The notes under the pieces were generated by a model, which was given only the letters and a program-made list of their open reading frames with translations, had not been told where the DNA came from and searched no databases. From the NCBI GenBank assembly GCA_020438905.1, contig JAGQTQ010000031.1, positions 36,129-79,302 on the forward strand: a stretch of 43,174 nucleotides of DNA, written 5' to 3'. The translations under genes and the position numbers were made by a program. Within the stretch, counting starts at the first letter, position 1, and each line of letters begins with the position of its first letter. Source of the DNA: Mycobacterium sp. GTDB lineage: Bacteria > Actinomycetota > Actinomycetes > Mycobacteriales > Mycobacteriaceae. Positions 9,017 through 16,879 of this stretch are shown in pieces.

Positions 9017-10246
9017 ATGCAGGTGACCGCGCCCCTATGGGTTGGGCTTCTCGTCGGCGTCGCGTTCGGCATACCCGCCTCGCTGTGGGGCATCGGTAAC
9101 CCCGAAACCGTCATCAGAGTCGCCCGCGGCATTGACCGGCTCCTGCTCGGCTGTTTTCTTCTCGTCACCGCGGTGGGGTCAGTTCTGCTCTACGGGCTGC
9201 ATGCGCTGGGATTGGCCATGCACTTCTCGCCCCGTCCGCTCTATCTGGTCGGCGTGACCGTGGGCGGGGTGTTGTTCGGCGTCGGCGCAGCCATCAGCGG
9301 GTACTTTCCAGGCACCGAGATGATCGCCCTCGGCGAGGGCAGGCGCGACGTGCTTTTCGCGATCCCCGGCGGCCTGCTGGGGGCTGCCGCTTGGACGCTG
9401 GTCTACCAGACCCCCTTCGGCCGCTGGCTTGTCGGTGCCGCCAACTTCGGTGACCTGCTGGTAACGGGCAAGGTCGGCGCCGTCGGTCCACTCGCCATGC
9501 TGCTGGTCGCCGTCGGCTACGCGGCGATCTGCCTGATGCTGCTGTCCTTGTTGCGCCGGTACAGGAGCGGGAAACCCAGCGATCCGAGCAATCCGACGAC
9601 AGCGACGCAGGACGAACACGACCGGACAGCCGCGCGTGACACCAAGGCCTACCTCTCCGAGGGGGCCGTGGATCCGCTGCGAGGAGACCGGACCTCCTGG
9701 TTCGACCGGCTCACGGACATCGACGTTACGAGCGCCAGCCTGCAGGCCAGGACCATCAGACTGGTGGGTCTTCTGGTCGCGATGGTCGTGGTCGCCTCGC
9801 TGTTCCTACGTCAGGCCTTCGGGCAGTCGACCACGTACTCCTGGGTGGTCGGGCATTTGTTCGCCCCGAACCTCGACTACAGCCGGGAGGTCTTCGCGTC
9901 GATCGGCTGGGAGCCTCTGACCGACCTCGGCGTGATATTCGGTGCCATGCTGTCCTCGGTCTTCATCAGCCGCCGCTTCACCGCGTTTCGCCCCGTCGTC
10001 CCGCCATCATGGCGGGGTCGGTTCGGCGCTAGCGGGGGCAGACGCGCGGCAGGCTGTTTCGCCGGTTCGTTCCTTGTGCTGTTCGGAGCACGGATGGCCG
10101 GCGGCTGCACCAGCGGCCACACCCTCAGTGGCGGCATCCAATTGTCACTCAGCGCTTGGCTTTTCACCGCCGCCATGCTGGCGGCGTTGTTCCTGACCGC
10201 CAGACTGGTCTACCGCGACGCTCCGTGGCAGGTTCGTGATGTCTGA
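9017..10246 (+). CDS. YeeE/YedE-family sulfur-compound transporter
   Basis: A 409-residue polytopic membrane protein with two hydrophobic halves. The first has GTEMIALGEGRRDVLFAIPGG; the second has GARMAGGCTSGHTLSGG, the conserved GCTSGH motif whose cysteine lies on the substrate path in the thiosulfate transporter YeeE. A hydrophilic loop (about residues 180-225) joins the halves. The likely substrate is thiosulfate or another sulfur compound; YedE-type selenium-linked roles cannot be excluded. A 61-residue membrane protein overlaps its stop and is probably co-expressed. No TusA/SirA partner is nearby. Confidence 0.88.
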   Translation: MQVTAPLWVGLLVGVAFGIPASLWGIGNPETVIRVARGIDRLLLGCFLLVTAVGSVLLYGLHALGLAMHFSPRPLYLVGVTVGGVLFGVGAAISGYFPGTEMIALGEGRRDVLFAIPGGLLGAAAWTLVYQTPFGRWLVGAANFGDLLVTGKVGAVGPLAMLLVAVGYAAICLMLLSLLRRYRSGKPSDPSNPTTATQDEHDRTAARDTKAYLSEGAVDPLRGDRTSWFDRLTDIDVTSASLQARTIRLVGLLVAMVVVASLFLRQAFGQSTTYSWVVGHLFAPNLDYSREVFASIGWEPLTDLGVIFGAMLSSVFISRRFTAFRPVVPPSWRGRFGASGGRRAAGCFAGSFLVLFGARMAGGCTSGHTLSGGIQLSLSAWLFTAAMLAALFLTARLVYRDAPWQVRDV

Positions 10247-10424
10247 TCGGCGCATCGTCATGCTGATCGTCACGATCATCGGCCTCGGCCTGACGGCAGC
10301 GGTCGCGATCGTGTTGACCGGCGGGCGATCCGATGGCGTCCTGACACTGGCCGACGTGGCGGTTCCCGCAACGATCCCGGCCGCACTGCTGGCCGTGTTC
10401 ACGGTGATGTCACGCCGCCGCTGA
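10239..10424 (+). CDS. Small two-helix membrane protein
   Basis: A 61-residue protein starting at ATG 10239 inside the end of the YeeE gene (GTG 10236 is also possible). Two hydrophobic segments (MLIVTIIGLGLTAAVAIVL and a second around TIPAALLAVFTVM) are separated by GGRSDGVLTLADVAV, and the tail is basic (SRRR). I recognise no named family. The 8-nt overlap with the transporter implies translational coupling and perhaps an accessory role. Confidence 0.65.
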   Translation: MSDRRIVMLIVTIIGLGLTAAVAIVLTGGRSDGVLTLADVAVPATIPAALLAVFTVMSRRR

Positions 10425-10481
10425 TCGCCGGGACGGCGGCATGTCCGAACGCAACCGGGGACGTGGTCGCTGAAACCCTGT

Positions 10482-10736
10482 TCAGTGGTGATAACGCGCT
10501 TGGAGTATCTCCACGTTTCCGGTGTTGATTCGGTAGACGAGTCGATGCTCGGCGGTAATGCGGCGTGACCATGCTCCGGCCAGTCCGTATTTGAGCGGCT
10601 CAGGCTTTCCGATCCCCACGTACGGGGAACGGCAGATTTCGCCGATCAGCCTATTGATCCGCTTGAGGATCGTGCGGTCAGCAGACTGCCAATACCGATA
10701 GTCCTCCCAGGCCGGCGGGGAGAACACGATGTTCAT
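10482..10736 (-). CDS. yoeB: YoeB/Txe-family ribosome-dependent mRNA endonuclease toxin
   Basis: An 84-residue RelE-superfamily toxin beginning MNIVFSPPAWEDYRYWQ. Family features are the WEDYRYWQ helix, KRINRLI, the P-Y-x-G-x-G-x-P-E-P-L loop, and the C-terminal catalytic region WSRRITAEHRLVYRI ending QARYHH, with the terminal Tyr-His-His typical of YoeB. It cleaves mRNA at the ribosomal A site when free of its antitoxin. Its start overlaps the antitoxin stop by 4 nt (ATGA), so the pair is translationally coupled. It looks intact. Confidence 0.93.
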   Translation of the reverse strand: MNIVFSPPAWEDYRYWQSADRTILKRINRLIGEICRSPYVGIGKPEPLKYGLAGAWSRRITAEHRLVYRINTGNVEILQARYHH

Positions 10737-10984
10737 CCCGTGGTGTCGAGTTCGATGCGCAGACCTTGACCCGCGTCCAGTGCGGCGGCAGCATCGAGCA
10801 GTCTGCGGGCGTTGGCCGGAGAGCGGAACAAGTAGGCGGTTTCCTGCCAGGCTTCCCACTCGTCGGCCGAGATCAGCACTGCGCGACCGTTCTTCGAGGT
10901 GATTTCCACGGGCGCGCGGTCGTCGTTCACCTGCTGAATCAAGGGGAACAGATTCTTGCGCGCCTCACTCGCGGTGATTGCCAT
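10733..10984 (-). CDS. yefM: YefM-family antitoxin (Phd/YefM)
   Basis: An 83-residue Phd/YefM protein: MAITASEARKNLFPLIQQVN, then PVEITSKNGRAVLISADEWEAWQETAYLFRSP. The N-terminal half is the dimeric DNA-binding fold; the C-terminal helix wraps the toxin. ATG 10984 has a strong GGGAGG ribosome site 7 nt upstream. It neutralises YoeB and represses the operon, which fits the large inverted repeat directly upstream. Intact. Confidence 0.93.
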   Translation of the reverse strand: MAITASEARKNLFPLIQQVNDDRAPVEITSKNGRAVLISADEWEAWQETAYLFRSPANARRLLDAAAALDAGQGLRIELDTTG

Positions 10985-10990
10985 GATTGA

Positions 10991-11028
10991 CCTCCCGTAT
11001 GGTACAAGAAACAGTACCACACGGGAGG
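10991..11028 (-). promoter_or_regulatory. yefM-yoeB operator, 15-bp inverted repeat
   Basis: CCTCCCGTATGGTAC (10991-11005) and GTACCACACGGGAGG (11014-11028) match at 14 of 15 paired positions around an 8-nt spacer. It is the expected autoregulatory site. Its gene-proximal arm includes the GGGAGG ribosome site, so in RNA the same repeat could fold and hide that site. Confidence 0.8.
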
Positions 11029-11105
11029 CTCGCGTCCTCCTCGTCCTGGGCCCCGACCAGGCGCGCGTTACCGGTCTGCGGCAGCTGAACGGCAGCAGCG
11101 CACGA

Positions 11106-12530
11106 TCAGGCGCGTAGCTCCTTGGCCAGCTCACCGAAGGCGTCGACCCACTTGCCCATGTCCGCATCGGTGTGCGCCAACGACACCAGCCACTGATCAT
11201 CCATCCCCGGCGGTGTGAGCACCCCGCGGTTGATACCCCACAGCCACCCCAGCTCAGCGACGTGGAAGTCGGTGACAAGCTTGTAGTCGCGGTAGTTGCG
11301 GATCGGGGTGGGTGACCACGTCACCGCGCCCTTGACGCCGAAACCGACGGTGTGGGCGGGCAGTTCGTACTCGCGGATGATGGTGTCCATGGCTTCCATG
11401 GCATTGTCGTTGACCTGTTCGGCGGCGGCCAGCGACTGCTCGGTGGCCACCTCGTCGACCGCGAGCGCAGCGGCCATGCACAGCGGGTTGCCGTTGTAGG
11501 TGCCGAAGTGGGCCATCCGGTTGTCGACGACGACCTGCATGACCTCCTCAGTCCCGCCGAAAGCGGCCAGCGGCAGGCCGCCGCCGATGGACTTGGCCAG
11601 CGTAATCAGGTCGGGCTTGACGCCCAGACGCGCGGCGGCGCCGTGGGCACCCGCGGTCAGGCCGGTCTTGACCTCGTCGAAAATCAGCAGCACGTTGTGG
11701 TCGTCGCACAGTTTGCGCACCCCGGAGACGTAACCGGCGTCGGGCAGCACGATGCCGAGGTTCTCGATGACCGGCTCCATCACCACACAGGCGACGTCCT
11801 TGCCGTGAGCGGCCAGCTTTCGTTCCATCTGGCCCAGGTCGTTGTAGGCCACCGTATGCACCACGCCGGCCTCGACGTCGAACGGCACCTGCGGGATGGG
11901 GTCGTCGGCGGGACCGATTTCGTCGACACCCGGTTTGACCGACACCGAAAGACCGTCGTAGCCGCCGTGGTAGCCACCCTCGATCTTGATGATCGCCTTG
12001 CGGCCGGTGTAGGCACGGGCCGCACGCACCGCGTACATCGTCGACTCGGTGCCGGAGTTGGTGAACCGCAGCATGTCCAGGCCGAAGCGAACCTTGAACT
12101 TCTCGGCGACCTCGGTTGAGATCGGCGACGGGGTCACGAACAGCGTGCCGATGTCATCGAGGGACTCTTTGACCTTGGCCACCACCGTGGGGTTGAGATG
12201 GCCCACGAGCATGGCGCCGAATCCCATCGACAGGTCCAGTACCTGGCGTCCGTCGCAGTCGGTGACGTAGGCGCCCCGCGCGGACGTCACCCCCATCGGA
12301 TACGGATCCCAGTACTGGAAGCTGCTGGTCACTCCCAACGGCAGGGTCTTCACCGACCGTGCCGCATGGTCGGCAGAGCCGGGGGTGGTCTTGGCGTAGC
12401 GCTCCCACTCCTTGGCCATGAGGGCCGAGACCCGCCCGGGGTCCAGCGGGGTGTACGACGCCGGGAGCTGCCGCCAACCCGCCGGGTCGTGCGCAGGAAA
12501 CGTGACCGGAACTTCTGTCCCTTGGCTCAT
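11106..12530 (-). CDS. Class III aminotransferase (glutamate-1-semialdehyde aminomutase-like)
   Basis: A 474-residue PLP enzyme. The Schiff-base lysine is in TLAKSIGGGLPLAAFGG (about residue 313). Other signatures are RFTNSGTESTMYAVRAARAY (phosphate contact), KIEGGYHGGYDG, VVMEPVIENLGIVLP and LLIFDEVKTG. It groups with HemL-like and aspartate-aminotransferase-family proteins rather than with ornithine or GABA enzymes, but no hem genes are adjacent, so the substrate is open. ATG 12530 is preferred over GTG 12539. Upstream sequence to about 12650 shows no gene. Confidence 0.88.
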   Translation of the reverse strand: MSQGTEVPVTFPAHDPAGWRQLPASYTPLDPGRVSALMAKEWERYAKTTPGSADHAARSVKTLPLGVTSSFQYWDPYPMGVTSARGAYVTDCDGRQVLDLSMGFGAMLVGHLNPTVVAKVKESLDDIGTLFVTPSPISTEVAEKFKVRFGLDMLRFTNSGTESTMYAVRAARAYTGRKAIIKIEGGYHGGYDGLSVSVKPGVDEIGPADDPIPQVPFDVEAGVVHTVAYNDLGQMERKLAAHGKDVACVVMEPVIENLGIVLPDAGYVSGVRKLCDDHNVLLIFDEVKTGLTAGAHGAAARLGVKPDLITLAKSIGGGLPLAAFGGTEEVMQVVVDNRMAHFGTYNGNPLCMAAALAVDEVATEQSLAAAEQVNDNAMEAMDTIIREYELPAHTVGFGVKGAVTWSPTPIRNYRDYKLVTDFHVAELGWLWGINRGVLTPPGMDDQWLVSLAHTDADMGKWVDAFGELAKELRA

Positions 12531-12649
12531 CGAGACCACCTTCAGCCCATCGGAATATTCCCCGGGAGCCTAACCCGCCCGCGGCAACTTCGAACTGCGA
12601 AATCCGGTAGAGGGTCACGCCGGCGGCCTCCGTAGCCGAGCGCTGCTGT

Positions 12650-13511
12650 GCAGGAACGCCTCCCTAATCGGGCTGCCAGACTTGACCCCACGCCAGTGGC
12701 CGCCGCGATCCTCGTCCTGGTCGCGCTGACCCGCCGGACCCCCGCCGATCTGGATATCAAGGCCACGCCCGAGTTCGAACTCGTCGACGTCCACCGCCGG
12801 GGCAATCCAGTGCCCGGCGGCAATGCACTGGCCGCCGGTGACGTTCTGGTCTACCGAGCCAGACGTGCCCGCCGCCCACCCCATGGTGGCGCTGTGCCGA
12901 CGAGTCGCCGGACAGACCGCCGCAACCGGCCAAAACCGTCATCGCGCTGGGGATCCTGGCGGCAGTCGTGGAGGCCGGTTCTTTCGGTTTGCCCTCCGTC
13001 GAAGTGGTCGCGTTGATCGGCGCCGTCCTGATGGTGCTGGCCCGGGATGCTCAGCCCGCGATCCGCCGTGCGGGCGCTGAACTGGAACATCCTGGCCATC
13101 ATGGCGGGCTCGATCGGACTGGGAACGATCGTCGTCAGGAGCGGCCTCGGCGAACTGATCTCCTCCGGCATCGTCAGCCTCGCCGGCGGGCACAGTTTGC
13201 TGATCGTCATGGTGTTCGCCGTTGTCACCACGCTCACCACCGACCTCGTCACGAACTCCGCCGCCGGGATCCTCGCATCGGTGGCAATCGCCGTTGCCGC
13301 CTCGGCCGAACTGGACCCGGTGGTGCTGTTGACCCTGATCGGCACCTGCATCTCGATGACGTTCCTCAACCCGATAGCCCAACCGACCACCCTGATGGTG
13401 ATGGGGCCCGGCGGGTACACGACGAAGACCTTCGTGCGCTTCGGAATACCGCTGACACTGGCGCGTTTGGTCGTTGCCATCGCGATGGGAGCGGTCCTGC
13501 TCACCCGCTAG
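12650..13511 (+). pseudogene. Decayed SLC13/ArsB-type anion transporter with TrkA-C domain
   Basis: Pieces of one transporter occur in three frames. Around 12690-12860 is a TrkA-C-like stretch (KATPEFELVDVHRRGNPVPG). Around 12935-13045 is a membrane segment (TVIALGILAAVVEAGSFGLP, then SVEVVALIGAVLMVL). From 13047 to 13511 come the last helices, with LNWNILAIMAGSIGLG, TTLTTDLVTNSAAGILA and SMTFLNPIAQPTTLMVMGPG. The N-terminal half is missing and at least two frameshifts are present. The intact family imports dicarboxylates or sulfate, or exports oxyanions. This copy cannot make a working protein. Confidence 0.8.
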
Positions 13512-14077
13512 GCGCCCATGACCGCCAGGCCCCATTTGAGATGTTCGCTCCGGACCGACGCGATCCGTCCGCCCTGCACCGCCGGCTTGGGGTCGGATAC
13601 CGGTCCACCGCAGAGGCGGATCCGTGCCACCGTGGCGTCCAGATCCGGCGTTTTCAGTGCCAAGCCGATGAGTGCTGGTTCCCGACCTGTCGCGACAACC
13701 TCGATGAAGGCCTCGCCGACCCGGTAGAACGCCATTTCCGGCCCCTGCGGCCCTCGTGGGTGAAATCGCCTGCGCGGCGACGATCCCAACACCGCGTTGA
13801 GCGCCTCGACCGCCGAGTCCAGATTCGGCACCGTGTAGACGATGTGGTCGGCGGCGGTTACCCCACAGGGGTGCGCGGCCGGAACGGCCGAGGGGCATGT
13901 GACGGTCGGCACGCCGAGAACGGAGGGATCCGAATGGATCTCGTCGAATCCCCAGCCGTTGTCGCCGATGCTGCAACGGACCCGACCTACGGTGAATCCT
14001 CCACCGTCGACAACGAAACCGAGCGCCGCCCATGCCCGCTCATCGCCGGGTACGCCAATCCACGTGAGAGTAGACAT
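13508..14077 (-). CDS. VOC-superfamily (glyoxalase-like) protein
   Basis: A 189-residue protein with vicinal-oxygen-chelate features: ADHIVYTVPNLDSAVEALNA, VLGSSPRRRF, GPEMAFYRVGEAFIEVV and a C-terminal repeat GLALKTPDLDATVARI. His in ADHIVY and Glu in FIEVV sit where metal ligands usually lie. Substrate unknown. ATG 14077 is used; ATG 14086 is in frame 9 nt upstream. Its end overlaps the decayed transporter by 4 nt on the opposite strand. Confidence 0.75.
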   Translation of the reverse strand: MSTLTWIGVPGDERAWAALGFVVDGGGFTVGRVRCSIGDNGWGFDEIHSDPSVLGVPTVTCPSAVPAAHPCGVTAADHIVYTVPNLDSAVEALNAVLGSSPRRRFHPRGPQGPEMAFYRVGEAFIEVVATGREPALIGLALKTPDLDATVARIRLCGGPVSDPKPAVQGGRIASVRSEHLKWGLAVMGA

Positions 14078-14225
14078 GGACACCATCGTGGCAGCCCAAT
14101 CCGTTCGCCGGCACTGCGGCAGCACCACGTGAAGCCGGCGCAGTCCCTGCCGACGCGGTCGAACTCGATGCTGGCCGACTCGCTTCCCCGGGTCGCCCCA
14201 ACAGGCGTCGCCGTCGGTTGGCCGC

Positions 14226-14375
14226 CTTGATCCCCGCGGTATCCCCGCCCACGTCGCGAACGGTGGTGAACCCGCCCGAGACAGTGTCTTTGGCCCGAGA
14301 CAGCGTGGCCGCCACGATCTGGGACTGCGAGCCCATCATCAGATCGACCATCGTGTTGGCCATGAAGTGGGCCGG
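14226..14375 (-). pseudogene. Fragment of an amidohydrolase, copy of the gene at 39597-40865
   Basis: Read leftward, about 45 residues (MANTMVDLMMGSQSQIVAA, then TLSRAKDTVSGGFTTVRDVG and GDTAGIK) match the segment just after the metal-binding HSH of the intact amidohydrolase in this window, with about 80 percent identity by eye. The sequence before it is deleted and the match ends abruptly after GIK. It is a relic of a second copy, between a VOC gene and a cobalt-type permease. No function. Confidence 0.85.
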
Positions 14376-14419
14376 ACCCGCTGTCAACCGGAGCCGGCCC
14401 ACCGACGTCAAACCTCGGT

Positions 14420-15103
14420 TCAGGCGGGGTTGAGCAGGCGCCTTTCCAACAACGGGCTGTCCTTGAACTGGTGCAGGGTCTTGGCCGCCGCCAGGACGGT
14501 GAGATCGGCCAAGGGCTCGATGATGATCACGATCAGGTAGGCCGCGCCGAATGCCGCGATGCTCTGCACGGTCTGTGCGCCGAAGCCTTCGCCGTAGAGC
14601 GCCCAGAATCCCACCCAGGTCACGATGCCGGCCTGATAGGTCGTCGACAACGCCAGGGCCTGCCGGTATCGCAACTGCATGTACGGCGTATTCGGAGCGA
14701 TGATCCGCCCGGCGATGTACTGCAGCCCGAACAGCGGAACCAGCAACGTGGTGACGTTCATCCCATACTGCGGCAGATCGAACGGGGCGAATGACAACCC
14801 CTGCAGCAGCAGACCCGCCGCGAGCCCGATCGCCGCCGGAGCCATCCCGAACAGCAGGAACAGCGTCGATCCGAGGATCAGATGCACTTCGGAGACGCCC
14901 ACCGGGTAGTGCGGGAACACCTGAAAGAAGACGAACACCAGGGCGGTGGTGGACAGGCTCCGGAACAGCACGGGCGACACACCGCGCTCCTTGACCAACT
15001 GCCAGGCCGACCGAAGCGCGTACATGCCGGCTCCCCCGGCGGTGACGTAGCTGAGGATGATCTTGGGACCTTCGACGATCCCGGGTTCGATGTGCACGTT
15101 CAT
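14420..15103 (-). CDS. CbiM-like ECF-type cobalt/nickel transporter membrane component
   Basis: A 227-residue membrane protein starting MNVHIEPGIVEGPKI, which resembles the CbiM/NikM N-terminus that binds the metal through its first residues (typical MHIPEG). About six hydrophobic segments follow, with FGMAPAAIGLAAGLLLQG as a family-like block. ATG 15103 is chosen because it places the HIEPG motif at the N-terminus; GTG 15148 is an in-frame alternative. No CbiN, CbiQ or CbiO gene is adjacent, so the energising parts must be elsewhere or the protein works alone. A cobalamin riboswitch precedes it, which supports cobalt supply for B12 synthesis as its role. Confidence 0.78.
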   Translation of the reverse strand: MNVHIEPGIVEGPKIILSYVTAGGAGMYALRSAWQLVKERGVSPVLFRSLSTTALVFVFFQVFPHYPVGVSEVHLILGSTLFLLFGMAPAAIGLAAGLLLQGLSFAPFDLPQYGMNVTTLLVPLFGLQYIAGRIIAPNTPYMQLRYRQALALSTTYQAGIVTWVGFWALYGEGFGAQTVQSIAAFGAAYLIVIIIEPLADLTVLAAAKTLHQFKDSPLLERRLLNPA

Positions 15104-15186
15104 TCCATTCGGGACGAAACCGATGACCCATCGCCCGAAGACGCGCACCCCTTCGGCTGCGCGCCCATTCCACGAGGCGAAGTGCC

Positions 15187-15207
15187 GCCGGGCACGGCGC
15201 GCCCGGC
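15187..15207 (-). promoter_or_regulatory. Expression-platform hairpin of the cobalamin riboswitch
   Basis: GCCGGGC (15187-15193) pairs perfectly with GCCCGGC (15201-15207) around a 7-nt loop, directly after the aptamer and before the CbiM-like gene. No U-tract follows, so control of translation or Rho access is more likely than intrinsic termination. Confidence 0.4.
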
Positions 15208-15209
15208 AC

Positions 15210-15435
15210 GGTTGGCAGGTCTTCGGACTCGCAGGCCCACACCCTGGCGGGTGTACCTAGTGACCGTCGCTTCCCAACCCCACGGGGTCAGTGCTGTGGC
15301 GGCGTTCGTTCCTGCATACCGCTGCGGGACAGTCCCGGATTCCCACCGGGTTCCCTCTCGGAAGTGCGCTACCCGCTCGCACCACCTCGATTCCCTGACG
15401 CGACTCGCGGCGCGCAGGGAAAACCAACCGCGATG
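15210..15435 (-). ncRNA. Cobalamin (AdoCbl-type) riboswitch
   Basis: Read leftward, the region holds the conserved core GGGAACCCGGTGGGAATCCG with CTGTCCCGC just after it (about 15324-15355), and the 3-prime B12 box AGTCCGAAGACCTGCC (15214-15229), which fits the consensus rAGYCMGgAgaCCkGCc. Spacing between core and box is as expected. It lies 107 nt ahead of the CbiM-like gene. When cobalamin is plentiful the riboswitch should shut the transporter off. Confidence 0.93.
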
Positions 15436-15667
15436 CGGACACTAGCAGGGGATATACGACGTTTGCCGCGGAACACTCAGCCCGGAGGGCCCGGCCGGCC
15501 CGCCCCGTGGCTCATCCAGACCGCTGGCGAACGGGTAGAGCAATGCCTTCGAGCGCTTCCCGGTTGGCCGGTAGGTCGGGATCGGCGAACGGGGCTCGGC
15601 CGTGACGGGTAGTCCAGTCCTCCCCGCTCATGTGGGACGCGGGGTGATCCATCCAGCAGCGGATTGA

Positions 15668-15686
15668 TTTGGTTAGGCTAACCTTG
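15668..15686 (+). promoter_or_regulatory. IdeR (iron-dependent repressor) box upstream of ferritin
   Basis: TTTGGTTAGGCTAACCTTG matches the 19-bp IdeR consensus TTAGGTTAGGCTAACCTAA at 16 of 19 positions, including the full central 14 bp. It lies 40 bp before the ferritin start. In mycobacteria IdeR bound upstream of bfrB activates it under high iron, so activation is the likely role here. Confidence 0.9.
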
Positions 15687-15726
15687 CATTCCCAATACGG
15701 TAACCCCATCCTCAATAAGGAGCGCA

Positions 15727-16233
15727 ATGATCCACGCCGACCTCGTACAACCCATCAACGATCAGATCACCAGCGAGGCCTACGCGAGTCAGTTGTACCT
15801 GCAGATGAGCATGTGGGCTGAGGACCAAGGCCTGCCCGGTGCCTCGAAGTTCTTCCGCGGGCACGTCGCCGAGGAGATGGACCATCGCAACCGGTTGGTG
15901 GACTACCTCGTGGAGTGCGATGCGTCGGTTCGCCTTCAGGCCATCCCCGCCCCGACCGCCGAGTTCGAGAGCCTCGTATCGATCATCAACGCGGCTTACG
16001 CCCACGAGAAAATGGTGACCGAACAGATCGACGCGCTGGCCAGCCTCGCCCTCGATCGTCGAGACTTCAACACGTTCAACATGCTGCAGTGGTTCATCGC
16101 CGAACAGCGCGAGGAACTCGTCCTGTTCCGCGGCATCGTCGACTACATGAAACTGGCCGGATTCACCGGCGGCCCCGGCGACGCACTGGTCAACCTCGAC
16201 CGGTTCCTGCTCAGCCAGTGCCACGCCCAGTAG
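15727..16233 (+). CDS. bfrB: Ferritin (BfrB-like)
   Basis: A 168-residue non-heme ferritin. The four-helix bundle carries ferroxidase ligands in ITSEAYASQLYLQM, HVAEEMDHRNRLVDY (ExxH) and MLQWFIAEQREELVLF. It oxidises and stores iron as a 24-mer in the cytoplasm. AAGGAG lies 5 nt before the ATG. The IdeR box upstream and the neighbouring IdeR-box genes place it in the iron regulon; the M. tuberculosis counterpart bfrB is activated by IdeR. A strong terminator hairpin follows 27 nt after the stop. Confidence 0.95.
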   Translation: MIHADLVQPINDQITSEAYASQLYLQMSMWAEDQGLPGASKFFRGHVAEEMDHRNRLVDYLVECDASVRLQAIPAPTAEFESLVSIINAAYAHEKMVTEQIDALASLALDRRDFNTFNMLQWFIAEQREELVLFRGIVDYMKLAGFTGGPGDALVNLDRFLLSQCHAQ

Positions 16234-16260
16234 TCGCCTTCGCGCATCAGGCCTAGAAGC

Positions 16261-16295
16261 GGGCCGACTCCGCCCAATACAGCCGGAGTCGGCCC
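16261..16295. terminator. Bidirectional terminator hairpin after ferritin
   Basis: GGGCCGACTCCG (16261-16272) and CGGAGTCGGCCC (16284-16295) form a perfect 12-bp stem with an 11-nt loop. It is followed by TCTTCT on the plus strand and lies between two convergent genes, so it could serve both. Confidence 0.85.
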
Positions 16296-16317
16296 TCTTC
16301 TGTGCCGTCGGCACTCG

Positions 16318-16710
16318 TTACCGCTCGTGGATGGCCGGTTTCTCCCAAAGCTCTGTGGCGCTTGACAATCCGTAGGAGCTGCCGATCCCGTCGATGGGGT
16401 TGCCGAGGATAGGCCCTCGAAGCGCCTCCATCGGCCCGCGAACGGGGCGATCACAACCGGCGCCACCCCGCTGCCTGGCCGGGCGAGGGTCGCGGTCGGC
16501 GGCACGCTTGATCAGATCGGCGGCGATTTCAGCGCGGCGCCGGGTGGCGTGGGTATGAATCCGCTTGCGCACCACCCCGTCGGCGAAGACGACGATGACG
16601 TCGACCGCCCATCTGCCATTCTCGGGAATCACAACGGTGTCCACCGACAGTGCATCGTCAACGGAGTTGGCCTGACGCGCAGTGCTGAGCCGCTGGCGCG
16701 AAGGATTCAT
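16318..16710 (-). CDS. Hypothetical protein with IdeR box at its start
   Basis: A 130-residue protein of unknown family. The middle part, GRWAVDVIVVFADGVVRKRI followed by HTHATRRRAEIAADLIKRAADRD, reads like a small beta-hairpin plus a basic amphipathic helix. The C-terminal 40 residues are Gly/Pro-rich and contain one Cys. No signal peptide or membrane segment is seen. An IdeR box ends 2 nt from the ATG, so iron would block transcription directly; the protein is therefore expected under iron limitation. Function unknown. Confidence 0.75.
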   Translation of the reverse strand: MNPSRQRLSTARQANSVDDALSVDTVVIPENGRWAVDVIVVFADGVVRKRIHTHATRRRAEIAADLIKRAADRDPRPARQRGGAGCDRPVRGPMEALRGPILGNPIDGIGSSYGLSSATELWEKPAIHER

Positions 16711-16711
16711 A

Positions 16712-16730
16712 GTAGGTAAGCCTACCCTAA
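16712..16730 (-). promoter_or_regulatory. IdeR box at the start of the 16318-16710 gene
   Basis: Read leftward, TTAGGGTAGGCTTACCTAC matches the IdeR consensus at 16 of 19 positions. It also contains TAGGCT, a TANNNT hexamer 8 nt from the start codon, so a bound repressor would cover the likely -10 region. Confidence 0.85.
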
Positions 16731-16816
16731 TTAGAGATCACCGCCGCGTCGGCGGCCCCTTGGTCTGGCCGCTTATCCCCCGCCCTTCCAGGAAATCCCG
16801 CTGACGGGTACACTGA

Positions 16817-16835
16817 TAAGGGTTGCCTTACCTAA
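16817..16835 (+). promoter_or_regulatory. IdeR box upstream of the DUF2470 gene
   Basis: TAAGGGTTGCCTTACCTAA matches the IdeR consensus at 14 of 19 positions. TACACT just upstream (16809-16814) could be the -10 element, so the box would overlie the transcription start and repress when iron is high. Confidence 0.75.
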
Positions 16836-16879
16836 TTCGAGGAGTCTCTGCTCCCCGCCGGGTTAGTCAGGAGAGACAT

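Noticed and set aside
14040-15242. A 400-codon minus frame spanning the CbiM-like gene and the riboswitch
   Set aside because: Most of it is a shadow frame; only the amidohydrolase shard within it is meaningful.
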